DNA from: Actinomycetes bacterium
GTDB taxonomy: Bacteria > Actinomycetota > Actinomycetes > Streptosporangiales > Streptosporangiaceae
Assembly: GCA_025964615.1 (NCBI GenBank)
Contig: JAOPYM010000168.1
Coordinates: forward strand, 1 to 44,025
DNA: 44,025 bases
Direction of reading: 5' to 3'
The position numbers were made by a program, and so were the translations under genes. Below, piece by piece: positions 33,341-43,316 of this stretch. Positions within the stretch are counted from its first letter, which is position 1, and the number at the start of each line of letters is the position of its first letter. A model generated the notes under the pieces. It did not search any database, was not told where the DNA came from, and was given only the letters and a program-made list of their open reading frames with translations.

Positions 33341-34288
33341 ATGCTTCGCTTTCTGATCCGGCGGATCGCGTTCGCCGTGCTGGTCCTGTGGATCGTCACC
33401 ACCGGCGTGTTCATCCTGTTCTTCGTCGCCGCGCCCGACCCTGCGGCGCGGTTCGCCGGCAAGTCGGCGACCCCGCAGACTCTTGCCCTCGTCCGGCACA
33501 GGCTCGGACTGGACCAGTCGAAGATCGTCCAGTATGGGAACTTCCTCAAGCGGCTGTTCCACGGCGACCTGGGCTACTCCTTCGCGACCCAGCAGTCGGT
33601 CAACACGATGATCAAGCAGGCGCTGCCGGCCAGCCTGTCGCTGATCCTCGGCGCGGCCGTGCTGTGGATGTTCGCCGGCATCGTCAGCGGGGTGCTCAGT
33701 GCGACCCGGGCCCGCAGCATCCTGGATCGCGTGATCACGCTCTTCGTGCTGCTCGGCATCTCCATGCCGGCCTTCGTGGTCGGCCTGACGCTGATCTACC
33801 TGCTCGCCGGCAGCGTGCTCACGATCTTCCCGCCGAGCGGCTACGCGAATCTGCTCTCCGGTCCCGTGCAGTGGTTCCAGCACCTGGTGCTGCCGTGGAT
33901 CACACTCGCGTTCCTGCAGACGGCGATCTACACCCGGCTCACCCGGGGGTCGCTGCTCGACGTGCTGGGGGAGGACTACATCCGGACGGCCCGCGCCAAG
34001 GGGCTGCCCGAGCGCACGGTGGTCTACCGCCACGGCCTGCGGTCGGCGCTCACGCCGGTGCTGACCCAGTTCGGCATCGACATCGGAGTCCTGATCGGCG
34101 GCACCCTCGTCACCGAGTCGGTCTTCGGCCTGCAGGGGATCGGGCAGCTGACCATCAGGTCCCTCACCCTGGGAGACCTGCCCGTCATCATGGCGGTCGT
34201 CCTGGTGGCGGCGTTCTTCGTCGTCCTGGCCAACCTCCTGGTGGATGTCGGCTACTCGTTCCTCGACCCACGCATCCGGCTGAGCTGA
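33341..34288 (+). CDS. Peptide ABC transporter permease (DppB/OppB type)
   Basis: The 315-residue permease starts with LRFLIRRIAFAVLVLWIVTTGVFILFFVA, the DppB/OppB N-terminal helix, followed by the periplasmic loop with RHRLGLDQSKIVQYGNFLKRLFHGDLGYSF, and the EAA loop YIRTARAKGLPERTVVYRHGLRSALTPVLTQFG. It completes the set SBP-D-F-C-B, an order different from the common A-B-C-D-F. Last gene of the operon; no clear terminator follows within 80 bp. Confidence 0.94.
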   Translation: MLRFLIRRIAFAVLVLWIVTTGVFILFFVAAPDPAARFAGKSATPQTLALVRHRLGLDQSKIVQYGNFLKRLFHGDLGYSFATQQSVNTMIKQALPASLSLILGAAVLWMFAGIVSGVLSATRARSILDRVITLFVLLGISMPAFVVGLTLIYLLAGSVLTIFPPSGYANLLSGPVQWFQHLVLPWITLAFLQTAIYTRLTRGSLLDVLGEDYIRTARAKGLPERTVVYRHGLRSALTPVLTQFGIDIGVLIGGTLVTESVFGLQGIGQLTIRSLTLGDLPVIMAVVLVAAFFVVLANLLVDVGYSFLDPRIRLS

Positions 34289-34374
34289 GCCTTGTTGTCC
34301 TACCGCCAATAAGGTCTTGCCTCAGGGCGTCCGCTGCGCAAGTATCGGGTTACCGGTACTGATGAGGAGGCCCC

Positions 34375-35181
34375 GTGGAGACCGCAGGCGCACAGGTACG
34401 GGACAGGTCGGTTCTCAGGCTCGTCGTCACCGAGCCGGCCCTGCTGCTCGGGGCGGGCCGGGCCCTGATGCTCCAGGTCGCCCATCCGTCGGTCGCCCAG
34501 GGGGTGGCCGACCACAGCGACTTCCGCAACAGGCCGCTGCCCCGGCTCTTCGGCACGCTGGACTTCCTCACCATCGTCGCACTCGGCACCGATGAGGAGG
34601 CCGATCGCATCGGCGCCATCGTCCGCGGGGTGCACGATCACATCACCGGACCCGGTTACTCCGGCAACGACCCCGAACTGCAGGTCTGGGTGAACGCCAC
34701 CCTCATCGACGCGGCCCTGCTGGTGTACGAGGAGATCCTGCACAGCCCCAGCGGTGACCTGGCCGCGCGCTACGTCGAGCAGGCGGCGATGGTCGCGGAC
34801 GTGCTCGGCTGCCCGCCCGGTTCGCAGCCCGCCGACCTGGAGTCCTTCCGCGCCTATATGGACCGGATGGTCAACTCCCTGGAGGTGTCCGGCACCGGCC
34901 GGGAGGTCGCCGCCGCGGTGCTGTCGGCCCGCAGGCTCTGGTTCCTGTGGCCCGCGCTCGCGCTCAACCGGTTCATCACCACCGGCCTGCTGCCCGAGCG
35001 GCTGCGCGCCCAGTTCGGGATGACGTGGAGCCCCGGGCGGGAGCGCCTGCTGTGGTTCCTGCTGCGGACCGGCGCGTTCTGCTATCTGCTCGTCCCCGGA
35101 CGGCTCCGCCGGTCACCCCAGTACCTCACCATCCGCGCCTCCCGCCGCCGCGTGGCCCGCCGCGCCGCCGCCCACCGCTGA
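34375..35181 (+). CDS. MpaB-like oxygenase family protein (DUF2236)
   Basis: The 268-residue product matches DUF2236/MpaB: LLLGAGRALMLQVAHPSVAQGVADHSDFRNRPLPRLFGTLDFLTIVALGT, HDHITGPGYSGNDPELQVWVNATLIDAALLVYE, and the C-terminal FGMTWSPGRERLLW. Related proteins are heme b enzymes such as latex-clearing oxygenases and fungal MpaB; this member's substrate is unknown. GTG start with GAGGAGG 4 nt upstream. A TACCGGTA palindrome lies about 20 nt before the start and could be an operator (speculative). Confidence 0.88.
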   Translation: METAGAQVRDRSVLRLVVTEPALLLGAGRALMLQVAHPSVAQGVADHSDFRNRPLPRLFGTLDFLTIVALGTDEEADRIGAIVRGVHDHITGPGYSGNDPELQVWVNATLIDAALLVYEEILHSPSGDLAARYVEQAAMVADVLGCPPGSQPADLESFRAYMDRMVNSLEVSGTGREVAAAVLSARRLWFLWPALALNRFITTGLLPERLRAQFGMTWSPGRERLLWFLLRTGAFCYLLVPGRLRRSPQYLTIRASRRRVARRAAAHR

Positions 35182-35195
35182 GGGGGTACGGCGGC

Positions 35196-35208
35196 TATCG
35201 TCGGCCTA
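35196..35208 (+). promoter_or_regulatory. -10 box for a leaderless membrane-protein mRNA
   Basis: TATCGT (35196-35201) ends 6 nt before the ATG at 35208, which lacks a ribosome-binding site. Confidence 0.4.
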
Positions 35209-35690
35209 TGACCGGTTCTGTGCCGCGGCCCCCGCTCCCGTGGTGGACCGCCCCCCTGTTCGTCGGCGGGGGGATCGCGCTGATCCCCTGGATCGTCTAC
35301 CTCGACCACACCCTGCCGCAGCGCCAGGTCTCCGGGAACTACCGGCTGGCCTGGGTGGGGTTCGACGTCATCCTGCTGATCCAGTTCGCCAGGACCGGCC
35401 TCTTCACGCTGATACGCGACACCCGCGCGTACGTCGTCGTCCCCGCCAGCGCCACGTCGGCGCTGCTCGTGGTCGACGCCTGGTTCGACATCACCACGGC
35501 TGCCAGCCGAGCTGACCGGACCGTCGCGATCCTCCTCGCGGTGTTCCTGGAGATCCCGCTGGCGATCCTGTGCCGGTGGCTGGCCGTACGGGACGTGGCC
35601 TCGCCCGGCAGGCTGACCTTCCTGGAGGCCTGGCTCGGCGGCCTCTGGGAACGCCGTCGGGCCCAGCGTGAGCCGGATACGGGGTCTTGA
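35208..35690 (+). CDS. Small membrane protein, unknown function
   Basis: The 160-residue product has about four hydrophobic segments: WTAPLFVGGGIALIPWIVYL, WVGFDVILLIQFARTGLF, VVPASATSALLVVDAWFDITT and TVAILLAVFLEIPLAILCRWLAV. A cytosolic tail with WLGGLWERRRAQREP follows. It is a recurrent actinobacterial membrane protein without assigned function; the D-W-F-D pattern in the third segment is notable. The start at 35208 is supported by TATCGT 6 nt upstream; the track ORF at 34947 lies inside the MpaB gene. Confidence 0.8.
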   Translation: MTGSVPRPPLPWWTAPLFVGGGIALIPWIVYLDHTLPQRQVSGNYRLAWVGFDVILLIQFARTGLFTLIRDTRAYVVVPASATSALLVVDAWFDITTAASRADRTVAILLAVFLEIPLAILCRWLAVRDVASPGRLTFLEAWLGGLWERRRAQREPDTGS

Positions 35691-35777
35691 TGTTCCATGC
35701 GCATGCCCGGATTCGCGCGGGTCCCCGTGGGGCTCGCGATGGCGGTCGCGGCCGTAGCGAGGCTGCCCTCGCCCACC

Positions 35778-35793
35778 ACAGCTGAGCAGCTGT
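35778..35793. terminator. Short inverted repeat at the mshC 3' end
   Basis: ACAGCTG and CAGCTGT are 7-bp complements with only 2 nt between (6 bp with a 4-nt loop), located exactly between the end of the membrane-protein gene and the mshC stop. A weak terminator at best. Confidence 0.35.
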
Positions 35794-37007
35794 CAGAGAG
35801 CAATCCCGAGGAGGGCGTCGGCCAGGGCGCGTACCTGGGCGGGGGCCCCGGTGTCGGTGCCGGTCTGCTCGGCCCACCGGTCCACGGCGGCCAGGGCGGC
35901 CGGAGCGTTCAGGTCGTCGGCCAGATGCCGCCTGACCTCGTTGAGCAGCGGGCCCGCCGGAGGCCCTGACGTGAGCCGTACCGCCGCCCGCCAGCGCGCC
36001 AGCCTGGCCTGTGCGGCGACCAGCTCGGGACCGGTCCATTCCCAGTCCGACCGGTAGTGGTGGCCGAGCAGCGCAAGCCGGATCGCCATCGGGTCGGTAC
36101 CCGCCTGCCGCAGTTTCGAGACGAAGACCAGGTTGCCCTTGGACTTCGACATCTTCTCGCCGTCCAGCGCGACCATCCCGGCGTGCACATACGCACGCGC
36201 ATGCGGGTGCGAGCCGGTGGCCACCTGGGCGTGTGAGGCGCTCATCTCGTGGTGCGGGAAGGTCAGGTCGGACCCGCCGCCCTCCAGGTCGAAGCCCATC
36301 CCCAGATACTTCAGCGAGATCGCGGAGCACTCGATGTGCCAGCCCGGCCGGCCCGGGCCGAACGGGGAGTCCCAGGCCGGTTCGCCGGGCCGCTCGGCCC
36401 GCCACAGCAGCGCGTCGAGGGGGTCCTTCTTGCCCTTGCGGTCCGGGTCGCCACCGCGCTCGGCGAACAACGGCAGCATCTGCGCCGGGGACAGGCCGCT
36501 GACCGCGCCGAAGTCGACGTCGGAGCTGACAGGGAAGTAGATGTCACCGTCCACCTCGTAGGCGGCGCCATTCTCCCGCAGAGTGGAGATCATCTCCGCC
36601 ACGAGGGGGATCGCCCCGACCACACCGACATAGTGGTCGGGGGGCAGGATGCGCAGCGAGGTCATGTCCTCGCGGAACAGGGCGATCTCACGTTCGGCCA
36701 GCTCCTGCCAGTCCTGGCCGTCCCGGTCGGCCCGCTCCAGGAGCGGGTCGTCCACGTCGGTGACGTTCTGCACATACAGCACCTCGTGTCCCGCGTCCCG
36801 CCATAGCCGGCCGACCAGGTCGAAGGCCAGGTAGGTGGCGGCGTGCCCCAGATGGGTCGCGTCGTACGGGGTGATCCCGCACACGTACATCCGTGCGGTC
36901 GGCCCGGGGTCGGTGGGCCGCACAGCCCGGCTACCGGAGTCGTACACGTGCAGTGGGACGCCCTCGCCTGGCAGGCGGGGCACCTCGGGAGCGGGCCAAG
37001 ATCGCAT
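35793..37007 (-). CDS. mshC: L-cysteine:GlcN-Ins ligase MshC (mycothiol synthesis)
   Basis: The 404-residue enzyme joins cysteine to GlcN-inositol with ATP in mycothiol synthesis. It derives from cysteinyl-tRNA synthetase: the HIGH-like motif is THLGHAATY, the zinc ligands lie in [16 protein letters not shown] and FPHHEMS, and the KMSKS loop is EKMSKSKGN. The anticodon-binding part is short, as in MshC (about 410 aa). The ATG at 37007 gives the family N-terminus [14 protein letters not shown] and stands 7 nt after TAAACT, favouring a leaderless start over the GTG at 37031. It lies 10 bp after the PAC2 gene. Confidence 0.96.
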   Translation of the reverse strand: MRSWPAPEVPRLPGEGVPLHVYDSGSRAVRPTDPGPTARMYVCGITPYDATHLGHAATYLAFDLVGRLWRDAGHEVLYVQNVTDVDDPLLERADRDGQDWQELAEREIALFREDMTSLRILPPDHYVGVVGAIPLVAEMISTLRENGAAYEVDGDIYFPVSSDVDFGAVSGLSPAQMLPLFAERGGDPDRKGKKDPLDALLWRAERPGEPAWDSPFGPGRPGWHIECSAISLKYLGMGFDLEGGGSDLTFPHHEMSASHAQVATGSHPHARAYVHAGMVALDGEKMSKSKGNLVFVSKLRQAGTDPMAIRLALLGHHYRSDWEWTGPELVAAQARLARWRAAVRLTSGPPAGPLLNEVRRHLADDLNAPAALAAVDRWAEQTGTDTGAPAQVRALADALLGIAL

Positions 37008-37014
37008 GGTGCGA

Positions 37015-37020
37015 AGTTTA
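37015..37020 (-). promoter_or_regulatory. -10 box for mshC overlapping the PAC2 stop
   Basis: TAAACT on the minus strand starts with the last three bases of the PAC2 gene (stop TAA) and ends 7 nt before the mshC ATG. mshC can thus be transcribed separately from PAC2. Confidence 0.5.
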
Positions 37021-37872
37021 TCCGGAACCATCCGGATCGCGACGGCGCAGGTACCGCTCGAACTCGCGTGCGATCGCCTCGCCGGACGCCTCCGGCAGCT
37101 CCGCGGCGTCCTTCTGCTCCTCCAGGGCCTTCACGTACTCGGCGACCTCGGTGTCCTGCTCGGCCAGCTCGTTGACCCCGTGCTCCCAGGCCCGCGCCTG
37201 CTCGGGCAGCTCGCCCAGCGGCACCGTCACGTCCAGGAGGTCCTCCACACGGCGCAGCAGCGCCAGGGTGGCCTTGGGGGAGGGCGGCTGGGCCACGTAG
37301 TGCGGCACCGAAGCCCATAGCGACACCGTGTCGATGTCGGCTTTGCCGCAGAAGTCCTGCAAGACCCCCAGGATGCCCGTGGGCCCCTCGTAGCGGGCGG
37401 GCTCCAGGTTGAGGACCGTCGACAGGCCCAGATCGGAGGAGGCGCCGCTGACCGGCACCGGGCGGGTGTGCGGCGCGTCGGCGAGCAGCGCGCCGAGCAG
37501 CACGACCGTCTCGACCTCGAGCTCCAGCATCAGCCCGACCAGCTCACGGCAGAACGACTTCCACCGCATATTCGGCTCGATACCGCGGATCAGGACCACG
37601 TCCCGGTCGGAGTCCGGCGGCCGTGCCCAGGAGACCCGGCTGGTCGGCCAGACGATGCGCCGAGCTTCGTCGGGGGTCATCTCCACCATGGGCCGGGTCA
37701 CCTGGAAGTCGTAGTAGTCCTCAGGATCGAGCTCCGCGATCGGGCTCGCGCTCCAGATCTCCTCAAGGTGCCGGATGACTCCGCTGGCCGCCTCTCCCGC
37801 GTCGTTCCACCCCTCGAAGGCGGCGACCAGTATGGGGTCGACGAGTTCCGGCACTCCATCGAACTCGATCAC
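37018..37872 (-). CDS. PAC2 family protein
   Basis: The 284-residue product matches the PAC2 (proteasome-assembly chaperone-like) family: [36 protein letters not shown], the [12 protein letters not shown] and [20 protein letters not shown] motifs, [14 protein letters not shown] and [31 protein letters not shown] coiled-coil-like acidic C-terminus follows. Actinobacterial members occur in genomes with a 20S proteasome, but a chaperone function in bacteria is not proven. GTG at 37872 with GGAGGAGG 6 nt upstream is the clear start; the track start at 37911 is an extension. Confidence 0.92.
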   Translation of the reverse strand: MIEFDGVPELVDPILVAAFEGWNDAGEAASGVIRHLEEIWSASPIAELDPEDYYDFQVTRPMVEMTPDEARRIVWPTSRVSWARPPDSDRDVVLIRGIEPNMRWKSFCRELVGLMLELEVETVVLLGALLADAPHTRPVPVSGASSDLGLSTVLNLEPARYEGPTGILGVLQDFCGKADIDTVSLWASVPHYVAQPPSPKATLALLRRVEDLLDVTVPLGELPEQARAWEHGVNELAEQDTEVAEYVKALEEQKDAAELPEASGEAIAREFERYLRRRDPDGSG

Positions 37873-37956
37873 CCGCAGCCTCCTCCCGACGCCGGCCGGG
37901 CACTTGCCCAAGATCGGTCAGTGTTAACCCTACGTCTAAATGAAGGCCTACCCACC

Positions 37957-37983
37957 CGCTGCGCGTTTGATTGCCGCGCAGCG
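37957..37983 (-). terminator. Hairpin downstream of the universal stress gene
   Basis: CGCTGCGCG (37957-37965) and CGCGCAGCG (37975-37983) form a perfect 9-bp stem with a 9-nt loop. It lies between the usp stop and the start of PAC2, both on the minus strand, so it can separate the two units. There is no T-run. Confidence 0.6.
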
Positions 37984-37992
37984 CGAGGCGGG

Positions 37993-38454
37993 CTACTTAC
38001 CGCCCTCGGTGGTGCGGACGATCAGGACGTCACAGGGCGAACGGTGCGACAGGTTCGCCGGCACCGAGCCCAGCAGGCGGCCCGCCAGGCTGTTGAGGCC
38101 CCGGTTGCCGACCACGACGAGTTCCACGGAGTGCTGCTCGGCGATACGGGCCAGCACGTCGACGGCGTCGCCCTCCCGGGCGATCTCCTCGATGTCCCTG
38201 GCACCCGCCGCGATGGCCCGTTCCCTCGCCGCACGGAGCGCATCCTCGGCGGGGGTGGAGCCCTCGACCTTGTACGCCAGGTCGCCCAGGCGGTCGGCCG
38301 CCGACAGCCGGTCCTTGTCGCGCATCGGGTGATAGGCCGAGACCAGGATCAGGGTGGCGCCGGTGTCGGCGGCCAGTCTGGCGGCCTTGTCGACCGCTCG
38401 AAACGAGGAGGACGAGCCGTCGGTGCCCACGAGGATGGTGCTGTACGAACCCAT
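37993..38454 (-). CDS. Universal stress protein UspA family
   Basis: The 153-residue single-domain Usp has the ATP-binding pattern G-x2-G-x9-G-S: VGNRGLNSLAGRLLGSVPANLSHRSPCDVLIV, with the N-terminal ILVGTDGSSSSFRAVDKAARLA. Such Usp proteins bind ATP and respond to hypoxia or stress in actinobacteria. GGGAG lies 7 nt before the ATG. It diverges from metH, with 142 bp between. Confidence 0.93.
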   Translation of the reverse strand: MGSYSTILVGTDGSSSSFRAVDKAARLAADTGATLILVSAYHPMRDKDRLSAADRLGDLAYKVEGSTPAEDALRAARERAIAAGARDIEEIAREGDAVDVLARIAEQHSVELVVVGNRGLNSLAGRLLGSVPANLSHRSPCDVLIVRTTEGGK

Positions 38455-38596
38455 TCAGCCACTCCCTACTGGTTAGTAGTCGTAGAGCGGAACCGTAGCG
38501 TGATCCGCCCGTTCCGTCACGGGTCGTCCTGGGCGCCGATTCCGGCATGTGGACTGATCGGGCTCTTGTCGGAACTCCCTTATAGGCTGTATGGCT

Positions 38597-41500
38597 ATGA
38601 GCGCTACCCCGCAATCCCTGCGCCGGGCCCTCCGTGAACGTGTCGTCGTGGCCGATGGGGCGATGGGGACGATGCTCCAGGCCGCAGACCCCTCCCTGGA
38701 GGACTTCCAGGGGTTCGAGGGCTGCAACGAGATCCTCAACGTGACCCGGCCCGACATCGTCCGGTCGGTCCACGAGGCCTACTTCGACGTCGGCGTGGAC
38801 TGTGTCGAGACCAACACCTTCGGTGCCAACCTGGCCAACCTCGGCGAGTACGACATCCCGGAGCGGATCGAGGAACTGTCGGAGGCGGGCGCCCGGATCG
38901 CCCGTGAGGTCGCCGACCGGTACTCCACCCCCGAACGGCCCCGGTGGGTGATCGGCTCCATCGGCCCCGGCACGAAGCTGCCGACCCTCGGTCATGTCAG
39001 TTTCGCCCAGCTCCGCGACGCCTACCAGCGCAACGCCGAGGGCCTGCTGGCCGGTGGGGTCCAGTCGATACTGATCGAGACCTGCCAGGACCTGCTCCAG
39101 GTCAAGGCGGCCGTGATCGGCACCAAACGGGCCGTCCGGGCGATCGGCGCCGACACGGTCCTGATCACCCAGGTGACGATCGAGCAGAACGGGGCGATGC
39201 TGCTGGGTTCGGAGATCGGTGCGGCGCTGACCGCGATCGAGCCGCTCGAACCCGACCTGATCGGGCTCAACTGCGCCACCGGTCCGGCCGAGATGAGCGA
39301 GCACCTGCGCTATCTGGCCAAGCACGCCAGGCTCGGTCTGTCCGCGATGCCGAACGCCGGGCTGCCCCAGCTGACCTCCGACGGCGCGCACTACCCGCTG
39401 ACCCCGCAGGAGCTGGCCGACGCACACGACCACTTCACCCGCGACTTCGGGCTGTCCCTGGTCGGTGGTTGCTGCGGCACGACGCCCGAGCACCTGCGGC
39501 TGGTCGTCGAGCGGGTACGGGGCCGTGAGGTCACCGCGCGCAGGCCGCGGCCCGAGGCCGGGGCGTCCTCGCTCTACCAGCACGTACCGTTCCGGCAGGA
39601 CACCTCCTACCTGGCGATCGGGGAGCGGACCAACGCCAACGGCTCCAAGGCCTTCCGCGAGGCCATGCTGGAGGAGCGCTGGGACGACTGTGTGAAGATC
39701 GCCCGCGACCAGGCCAGGGACGGGGCGCACCTGCTCGACGTCTGCATCGACTACGTCGGCAGGGACGGCGTCCGGGACATGAAGGAGATCGCGTTCCGCT
39801 TCGCGACCGCCTCCACCCTGCCGCTGGTGCTCGACTCCACCGAGATGCCGGTCATCGAGGCCGGCCTGGAAATGATCGGCGGCCGGGCCGTCATCAACTC
39901 GGTCAACTACGAGGACGGCGCCGGGCCGGACTCGCGGATCGGCAGGCTGATGCCGGTGGTCAAGGAGCACGGCGCCGCCGTCGTCGCCCTGACCATCGAC
40001 GAGCAGGGCCAGGCCCGTACCGCCGAGACCAAGACGGCGATCGCCACCCGGCTGATCGAGGACCTGACCTCGAACTACGGGATGCGGGTCGAGGACATCA
40101 TCATCGACGCGCTCACCTTCACGATCGGCACCGGCCTGGAGGAGAGCCGCAGGGACGCGCTCGAGACCATCGAGGCGATCCGCGAGATCAAGCGCCTGCA
40201 CCCGGCCGTGCAGACCACCCTGGGCCTGTCCAACGTGTCGTTCGGCCTGAATCCGGCGGCCCGTATGGTCCTTAACTCGGTCTTCCTCAACGAGTGCGCC
40301 AACGCCGGCCTGGACTCCGCCATCGTGCACGCCTCCAAGATCGTGCCGATGGCCCGCATCCCCGACGAGCAGCGCCAGGTCGCGCTCGACATGGTCTACG
40401 ACCGGCGCCGTGACGACTACGACCCGCTGCAGCGCTTCATGGAGCTGTTCGAGGGCGTCGACGCCGCCGCGATGCGGCAGACCCGCGCGGAGGAACTGGC
40501 CGGGCTGCCGCTCTGGGAACGGCTCAAGCGCCGCATCATCGACGGTGAGCTCGACGGGCTGCAGGCCGACCTGGACGAGGGCCTCGCGCAGCGCCCCGCC
40601 CTGGAGATCGTCAACGATGTGCTCCTGGACGGCATGAAGACCGTCGGTGAGCTGTTCGGTTCCGGGCAGATGCAGCTTCCTTTCGTGCTGCAGTCCGCGG
40701 AGGTCATGAAGACCGCGGTCGCCCACCTCGAACCGCACATGGAGAAGTCCGAGGACGGGGGCAAGGGCCGTATCGTGCTCGCGACCGTCAAGGGCGACGT
40801 GCACGACATCGGCAAGAACCTGGTCGACATCATCCTGTCCAACAACGGCTTCGAGGTGGTCAACCTCGGCATCAAGCAGCCGGTGTCGGCGATCCTGGAG
40901 GCCGCCCGCGAGCATCAGGTCGATGTGATCGGCATGTCCGGGCTGCTGGTCAAGTCCACGGTGATCATGAAGGAGAACCTGGAGGAACTGAACTCCCGGG
41001 GCTTCGCGGACAGGTGGCCGGTGCTGCTGGGCGGCGCCGCGCTGACCCGCGCCTACGTCGAGCAGGATCTGGCGGAACTGTTCGACGGTCAGGTTCGCTA
41101 TGCCCGGGACGCCTTCGAGGGCCTGCGGCTGATGAACGCGTTCATGGACGTCAAGCGGGGCGTGGCGGGGGCGTCCCTGCCGCCGCTGCGCGAGCGCAGG
41201 GTCCGCACGACCGCCACCCTGCAGGTCACCGAGCCGCAGGACATGCCGGCCCGCTCGGACGTGGCCGCCGACAACAAAGTGCCCTCCCCGCCGTTCTGGG
41301 GAGACCAGGTCGTCAAGGGCATCGCGCTGAACGACTACGCGTCCTTCCTGGACGAGCGCGCCACGTTCATGGGCCAGTGGGGTCTCAAGCCCGCCAGGGG
41401 CGGCGACGGTCCGTCCTACGAGGAGCTGGTCGAGACCGAGGGCCGGCCTCGGCTGCGGATGTGGCTGGACCGGATCCAGACCGACGGCCTCATCGAGGCC

Positions 41501-42070
41501 GCCGTCGTGTACGGCTACTTCCCCGCGGTCAGCGAGGGCGACGACCTCGTCGTCCTCGACGACGGCGGCGGCGAGCGGGAACGCTTCACCTACCCGCGCC
41601 AGCGCCGTGACCGGCACCTGTGCCTGGCCGACTTCTTCCGGTCCAGGGAGTCCGGCGAGGTCGACGTGGCCGGCTTCCAGCTCGTGACGGTCGGATCGAA
41701 GATCAGCGAGGCCACCGCCGAACTGTTCGCGAAGAACGCCTACCGCGACTACCTGGAGCTGCACGGCCTGTCGGTACAGCTGACCGAGGCGCTGGCGGAG
41801 TACTGGCACGCGCGGATCCGCTCGGAGATCGGCTTCGGCGCCGAGGACCCCGACGATCTGTCGGACTTCTTCAAAGTGAAGTTCCGGGGCTGCCGCTACG
41901 CGGCCGGCTACCCGGCCTGCCCCGACCTGGAGGACCGCGCCAAGATCGTACGGCTCCTCAAGCCGGAGCGGATCGGGGTCATCCTGTCGGAGGAGTTCCA
42001 GCTCGTACCCGAGCAGGCCACCGACGCCCTGGTCGTGCACCACCCCGACGCCAGCTACTTCAACGCCTGA
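38597..42070 (+). CDS. metH: Cobalamin-dependent methionine synthase MetH
   Basis: The 1157-residue enzyme transfers a methyl group from methyl-tetrahydrofolate via cobalamin to homocysteine. Domains in order: homocysteine-binding (zinc cysteines in IGLNCATG and [10 protein letters not shown]), pterin-binding ([37 protein letters not shown]), cap and B12-binding ([11 protein letters not shown] with the axial His; [20 protein letters not shown]), and the reactivation domain with [13 protein letters not shown]. Length is typical for actinobacterial MetH. The upstream 142 bp contain no cobalamin-riboswitch features I can see. TAGGCT stands 8 nt before the ATG at 38597; the in-frame ATG at 38591 is the alternative. 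Confidence 0.96.
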   Translation: MSATPQSLRRALRERVVVADGAMGTMLQAADPSLEDFQGFEGCNEILNVTRPDIVRSVHEAYFDVGVDCVETNTFGANLANLGEYDIPERIEELSEAGARIAREVADRYSTPERPRWVIGSIGPGTKLPTLGHVSFAQLRDAYQRNAEGLLAGGVQSILIETCQDLLQVKAAVIGTKRAVRAIGADTVLITQVTIEQNGAMLLGSEIGAALTAIEPLEPDLIGLNCATGPAEMSEHLRYLAKHARLGLSAMPNAGLPQLTSDGAHYPLTPQELADAHDHFTRDFGLSLVGGCCGTTPEHLRLVVERVRGREVTARRPRPEAGASSLYQHVPFRQDTSYLAIGERTNANGSKAFREAMLEERWDDCVKIARDQARDGAHLLDVCIDYVGRDGVRDMKEIAFRFATASTLPLVLDSTEMPVIEAGLEMIGGRAVINSVNYEDGAGPDSRIGRLMPVVKEHGAAVVALTIDEQGQARTAETKTAIATRLIEDLTSNYGMRVEDIIIDALTFTIGTGLEESRRDALETIEAIREIKRLHPAVQTTLGLSNVSFGLNPAARMVLNSVFLNECANAGLDSAIVHASKIVPMARIPDEQRQVALDMVYDRRRDDYDPLQRFMELFEGVDAAAMRQTRAEELAGLPLWERLKRRIIDGELDGLQADLDEGLAQRPALEIVNDVLLDGMKTVGELFGSGQMQLPFVLQSAEVMKTAVAHLEPHMEKSEDGGKGRIVLATVKGDVHDIGKNLVDIILSNNGFEVVNLGIKQPVSAILEAAREHQVDVIGMSGLLVKSTVIMKENLEELNSRGFADRWPVLLGGAALTRAYVEQDLAELFDGQVRYARDAFEGLRLMNAFMDVKRGVAGASLPPLRERRVRTTATLQVTEPQDMPARSDVAADNKVPSPPFWGDQVVKGIALNDYASFLDERATFMGQWGLKPARGGDGPSYEELVETEGRPRLRMWLDRIQTDGLIEAAVVYGYFPAVSEGDDLVVLDDGGGERERFTYPRQRRDRHLCLADFFRSRESGEVDVAGFQLVTVGSKISEATAELFAKNAYRDYLELHGLSVQLTEALAEYWHARIRSEIGFGAEDPDDLSDFFKVKFRGCRYAAGYPACPDLEDRAKIVRLLKPERIGVILSEEFQLVPEQATDALVVHHPDASYFNA

Positions 42071-42726
42071 TGGGGAGACTGCAGGCGGTCCTGTTCGACA
42101 TGGACGGGACCCTCATCGACTCCGAGAAGGTCTGGTTCGTCGCCGAGGCGCAGCTCATGGCGGAGCTCGGCTGGCCGGGCGAATGGGGCCAGGAGCACCA
42201 GCACGAGCTGGTCGGCAGCTCGATCACCCGCACCATCGAGTACATGATGGCGATCACCGGGCCGGTGGCCGACCCTGCGGTGGTGGCCCAGCGGCTGCTC
42301 GACATCACCGAGGAGCTGCTGAGCCTCCAGGTTCCGATGATGCCGGGGGCCAAGGAGCTGCTGACCCAGGTGTCGGACTCCGGCCTGCCCACGGCACTCG
42401 TCACCTCCACCGGGCGCAAGCTCGTCGAACACGTGCTCGACGGGATCGGGCGGGAACATTTCACGATCACCCTGGCCGGTGACGAGGTGACCAATCCCAA
42501 GCCCGACCCTGAGCCGTACCTGACCGCGGCCCGGATCCTCGGGGTCGACCCGGCAGGCTGCGTCGCCCTCGAGGACTCGCCCACGGGCGTCGCCTCCGCC
42601 GAGGGCGCGGGCTGTGTGACCGTCGCGATCCCCAGCGTCGCCCCCATCCCGCGGGCCCCGGGCCGTACCGTGCTCACCTCTCTCACCCAGATCGACTTCG
42701 CAGGGCTCGCCGCGCTGATCCCGTAG
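42070..42726 (+). CDS. HAD-superfamily phosphatase
   Basis: The 218-residue product has the four HAD motifs: FDMDGTLIDSE (nucleophile and acid Asp), TSTGRK (motif II Thr/Ser), the Lys in NPKPDPEPYLTAARIL, and VALEDSPTGVASAEGAGC (motif IV). The small alpha-helical cap between motifs I and II places it in the beta-phosphoglucomutase/phosphatase-like subclass. The substrate is unknown. Its ATG overlaps the metH stop (TGATG), so it is cotranslated with metH. Confidence 0.92.
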   Translation: MGRLQAVLFDMDGTLIDSEKVWFVAEAQLMAELGWPGEWGQEHQHELVGSSITRTIEYMMAITGPVADPAVVAQRLLDITEELLSLQVPMMPGAKELLTQVSDSGLPTALVTSTGRKLVEHVLDGIGREHFTITLAGDEVTNPKPDPEPYLTAARILGVDPAGCVALEDSPTGVASAEGAGCVTVAIPSVAPIPRAPGRTVLTSLTQIDFAGLAALIP

Positions 42727-42851
42727 GGGTCTCGGATCCCGCCAGCGGATGACCTTCTGCCTGCGGGAACCGTCCGTGCGGAGGAGCGGTCTGACCTGAG
42801 AACGTGTGACTATGGGGTGAGAACCCCAATCCACGCCCCGGGGGGCCCATC

Positions 42852-43238
42852 ATGACCTTGCTGATCAGCCTGACGATCACCGTGCTCGGCCTGCTCGCCA
42901 GCTACGCCGCCTACAAGCGGCGGGGCACCGCCTCCGCGATGCGCGGCACGGCGTGGTCGCTGGTGCCGATGGCCGCCTACGCGACCGGCCTGACGGACTT
43001 CGTCAGCGGTCTGGTCTTCAACCCGCTCAAGTGGCTGGGCGTGATCCTGGCCGGGGTCGCCGGGGTGCTCTACGTGACATCCGGCGTGATGCTGCGCCGC
43101 CGCGAGGAAGCCGGCCCCGCCGCGCCGAAGGCGGCCCGGGGTGGCCGGTCCAAGAAGGCCGTCGACTCTCCCGCGGCGAACCTCGACCCCGACCTGGGCG
43201 ACATCGAGGCGATCCTCCGCAAACGCAACATCAGCTGA
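42852..43238 (+). CDS. Small actinobacterial membrane protein
   Basis: The 128-residue product has an N-terminal helix (LLISLTITVLGLLASYAAY), a middle hydrophobic pair (WSLVPMAAYATGLTDFVSGLVF, KWLGVILAGVAGVLYVTSGVML), then an Arg/Lys-rich cytosolic tail ending in a conserved-looking DIEAILRKRNIS. Family members occur near metH in actinomycetes, but I know of no function. No classical SD; GGGGGGCCC precedes the ATG. GGGGT/ACCCC forms a small stem in the leader. Confidence 0.8.
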   Translation: MTLLISLTITVLGLLASYAAYKRRGTASAMRGTAWSLVPMAAYATGLTDFVSGLVFNPLKWLGVILAGVAGVLYVTSGVMLRRREEAGPAAPKAARGGRSKKAVDSPAANLDPDLGDIEAILRKRNIS

Positions 43239-43258
43239 ATACGACCTGTCTTGCCCGG

Positions 43259-43289
43259 CGCGGGATCGATCCGGATGATCGGTCCCGCG
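43259..43289 (+). terminator. Terminator hairpin after the membrane-protein gene
   Basis: CGCGGGATCGAT and ATCGGTCCCGCG pair over 12 bp with one G-U wobble, around a 7-nt loop, and are followed by TTCTCGT. It lies 20 nt after the stop codon at 43238. Confidence 0.75.
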
Positions 43290-43316
43290 TTCTCGTCGTC
43301 ACGATAAGTCCTCTTG

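Noticed and set aside
32663-34309. 548-aa minus-strand ORF opposite the permeases
   Set aside because: Antisense shadow of dppC/dppB-type genes; extreme Asp/Glu/His/Gln bias.
38455-38596. Possible cobalamin riboswitch upstream of metH
   Set aside because: The 142-bp region is too short for the usual structure and no B12-box-like sequence was seen.
38030-42043. 1337-aa minus-strand ORF opposite metH
   Set aside because: It is a shadow of the GC-rich metH frame; its composition is low-complexity (runs of Gly, Arg, Gln, His) and metH is unambiguous.
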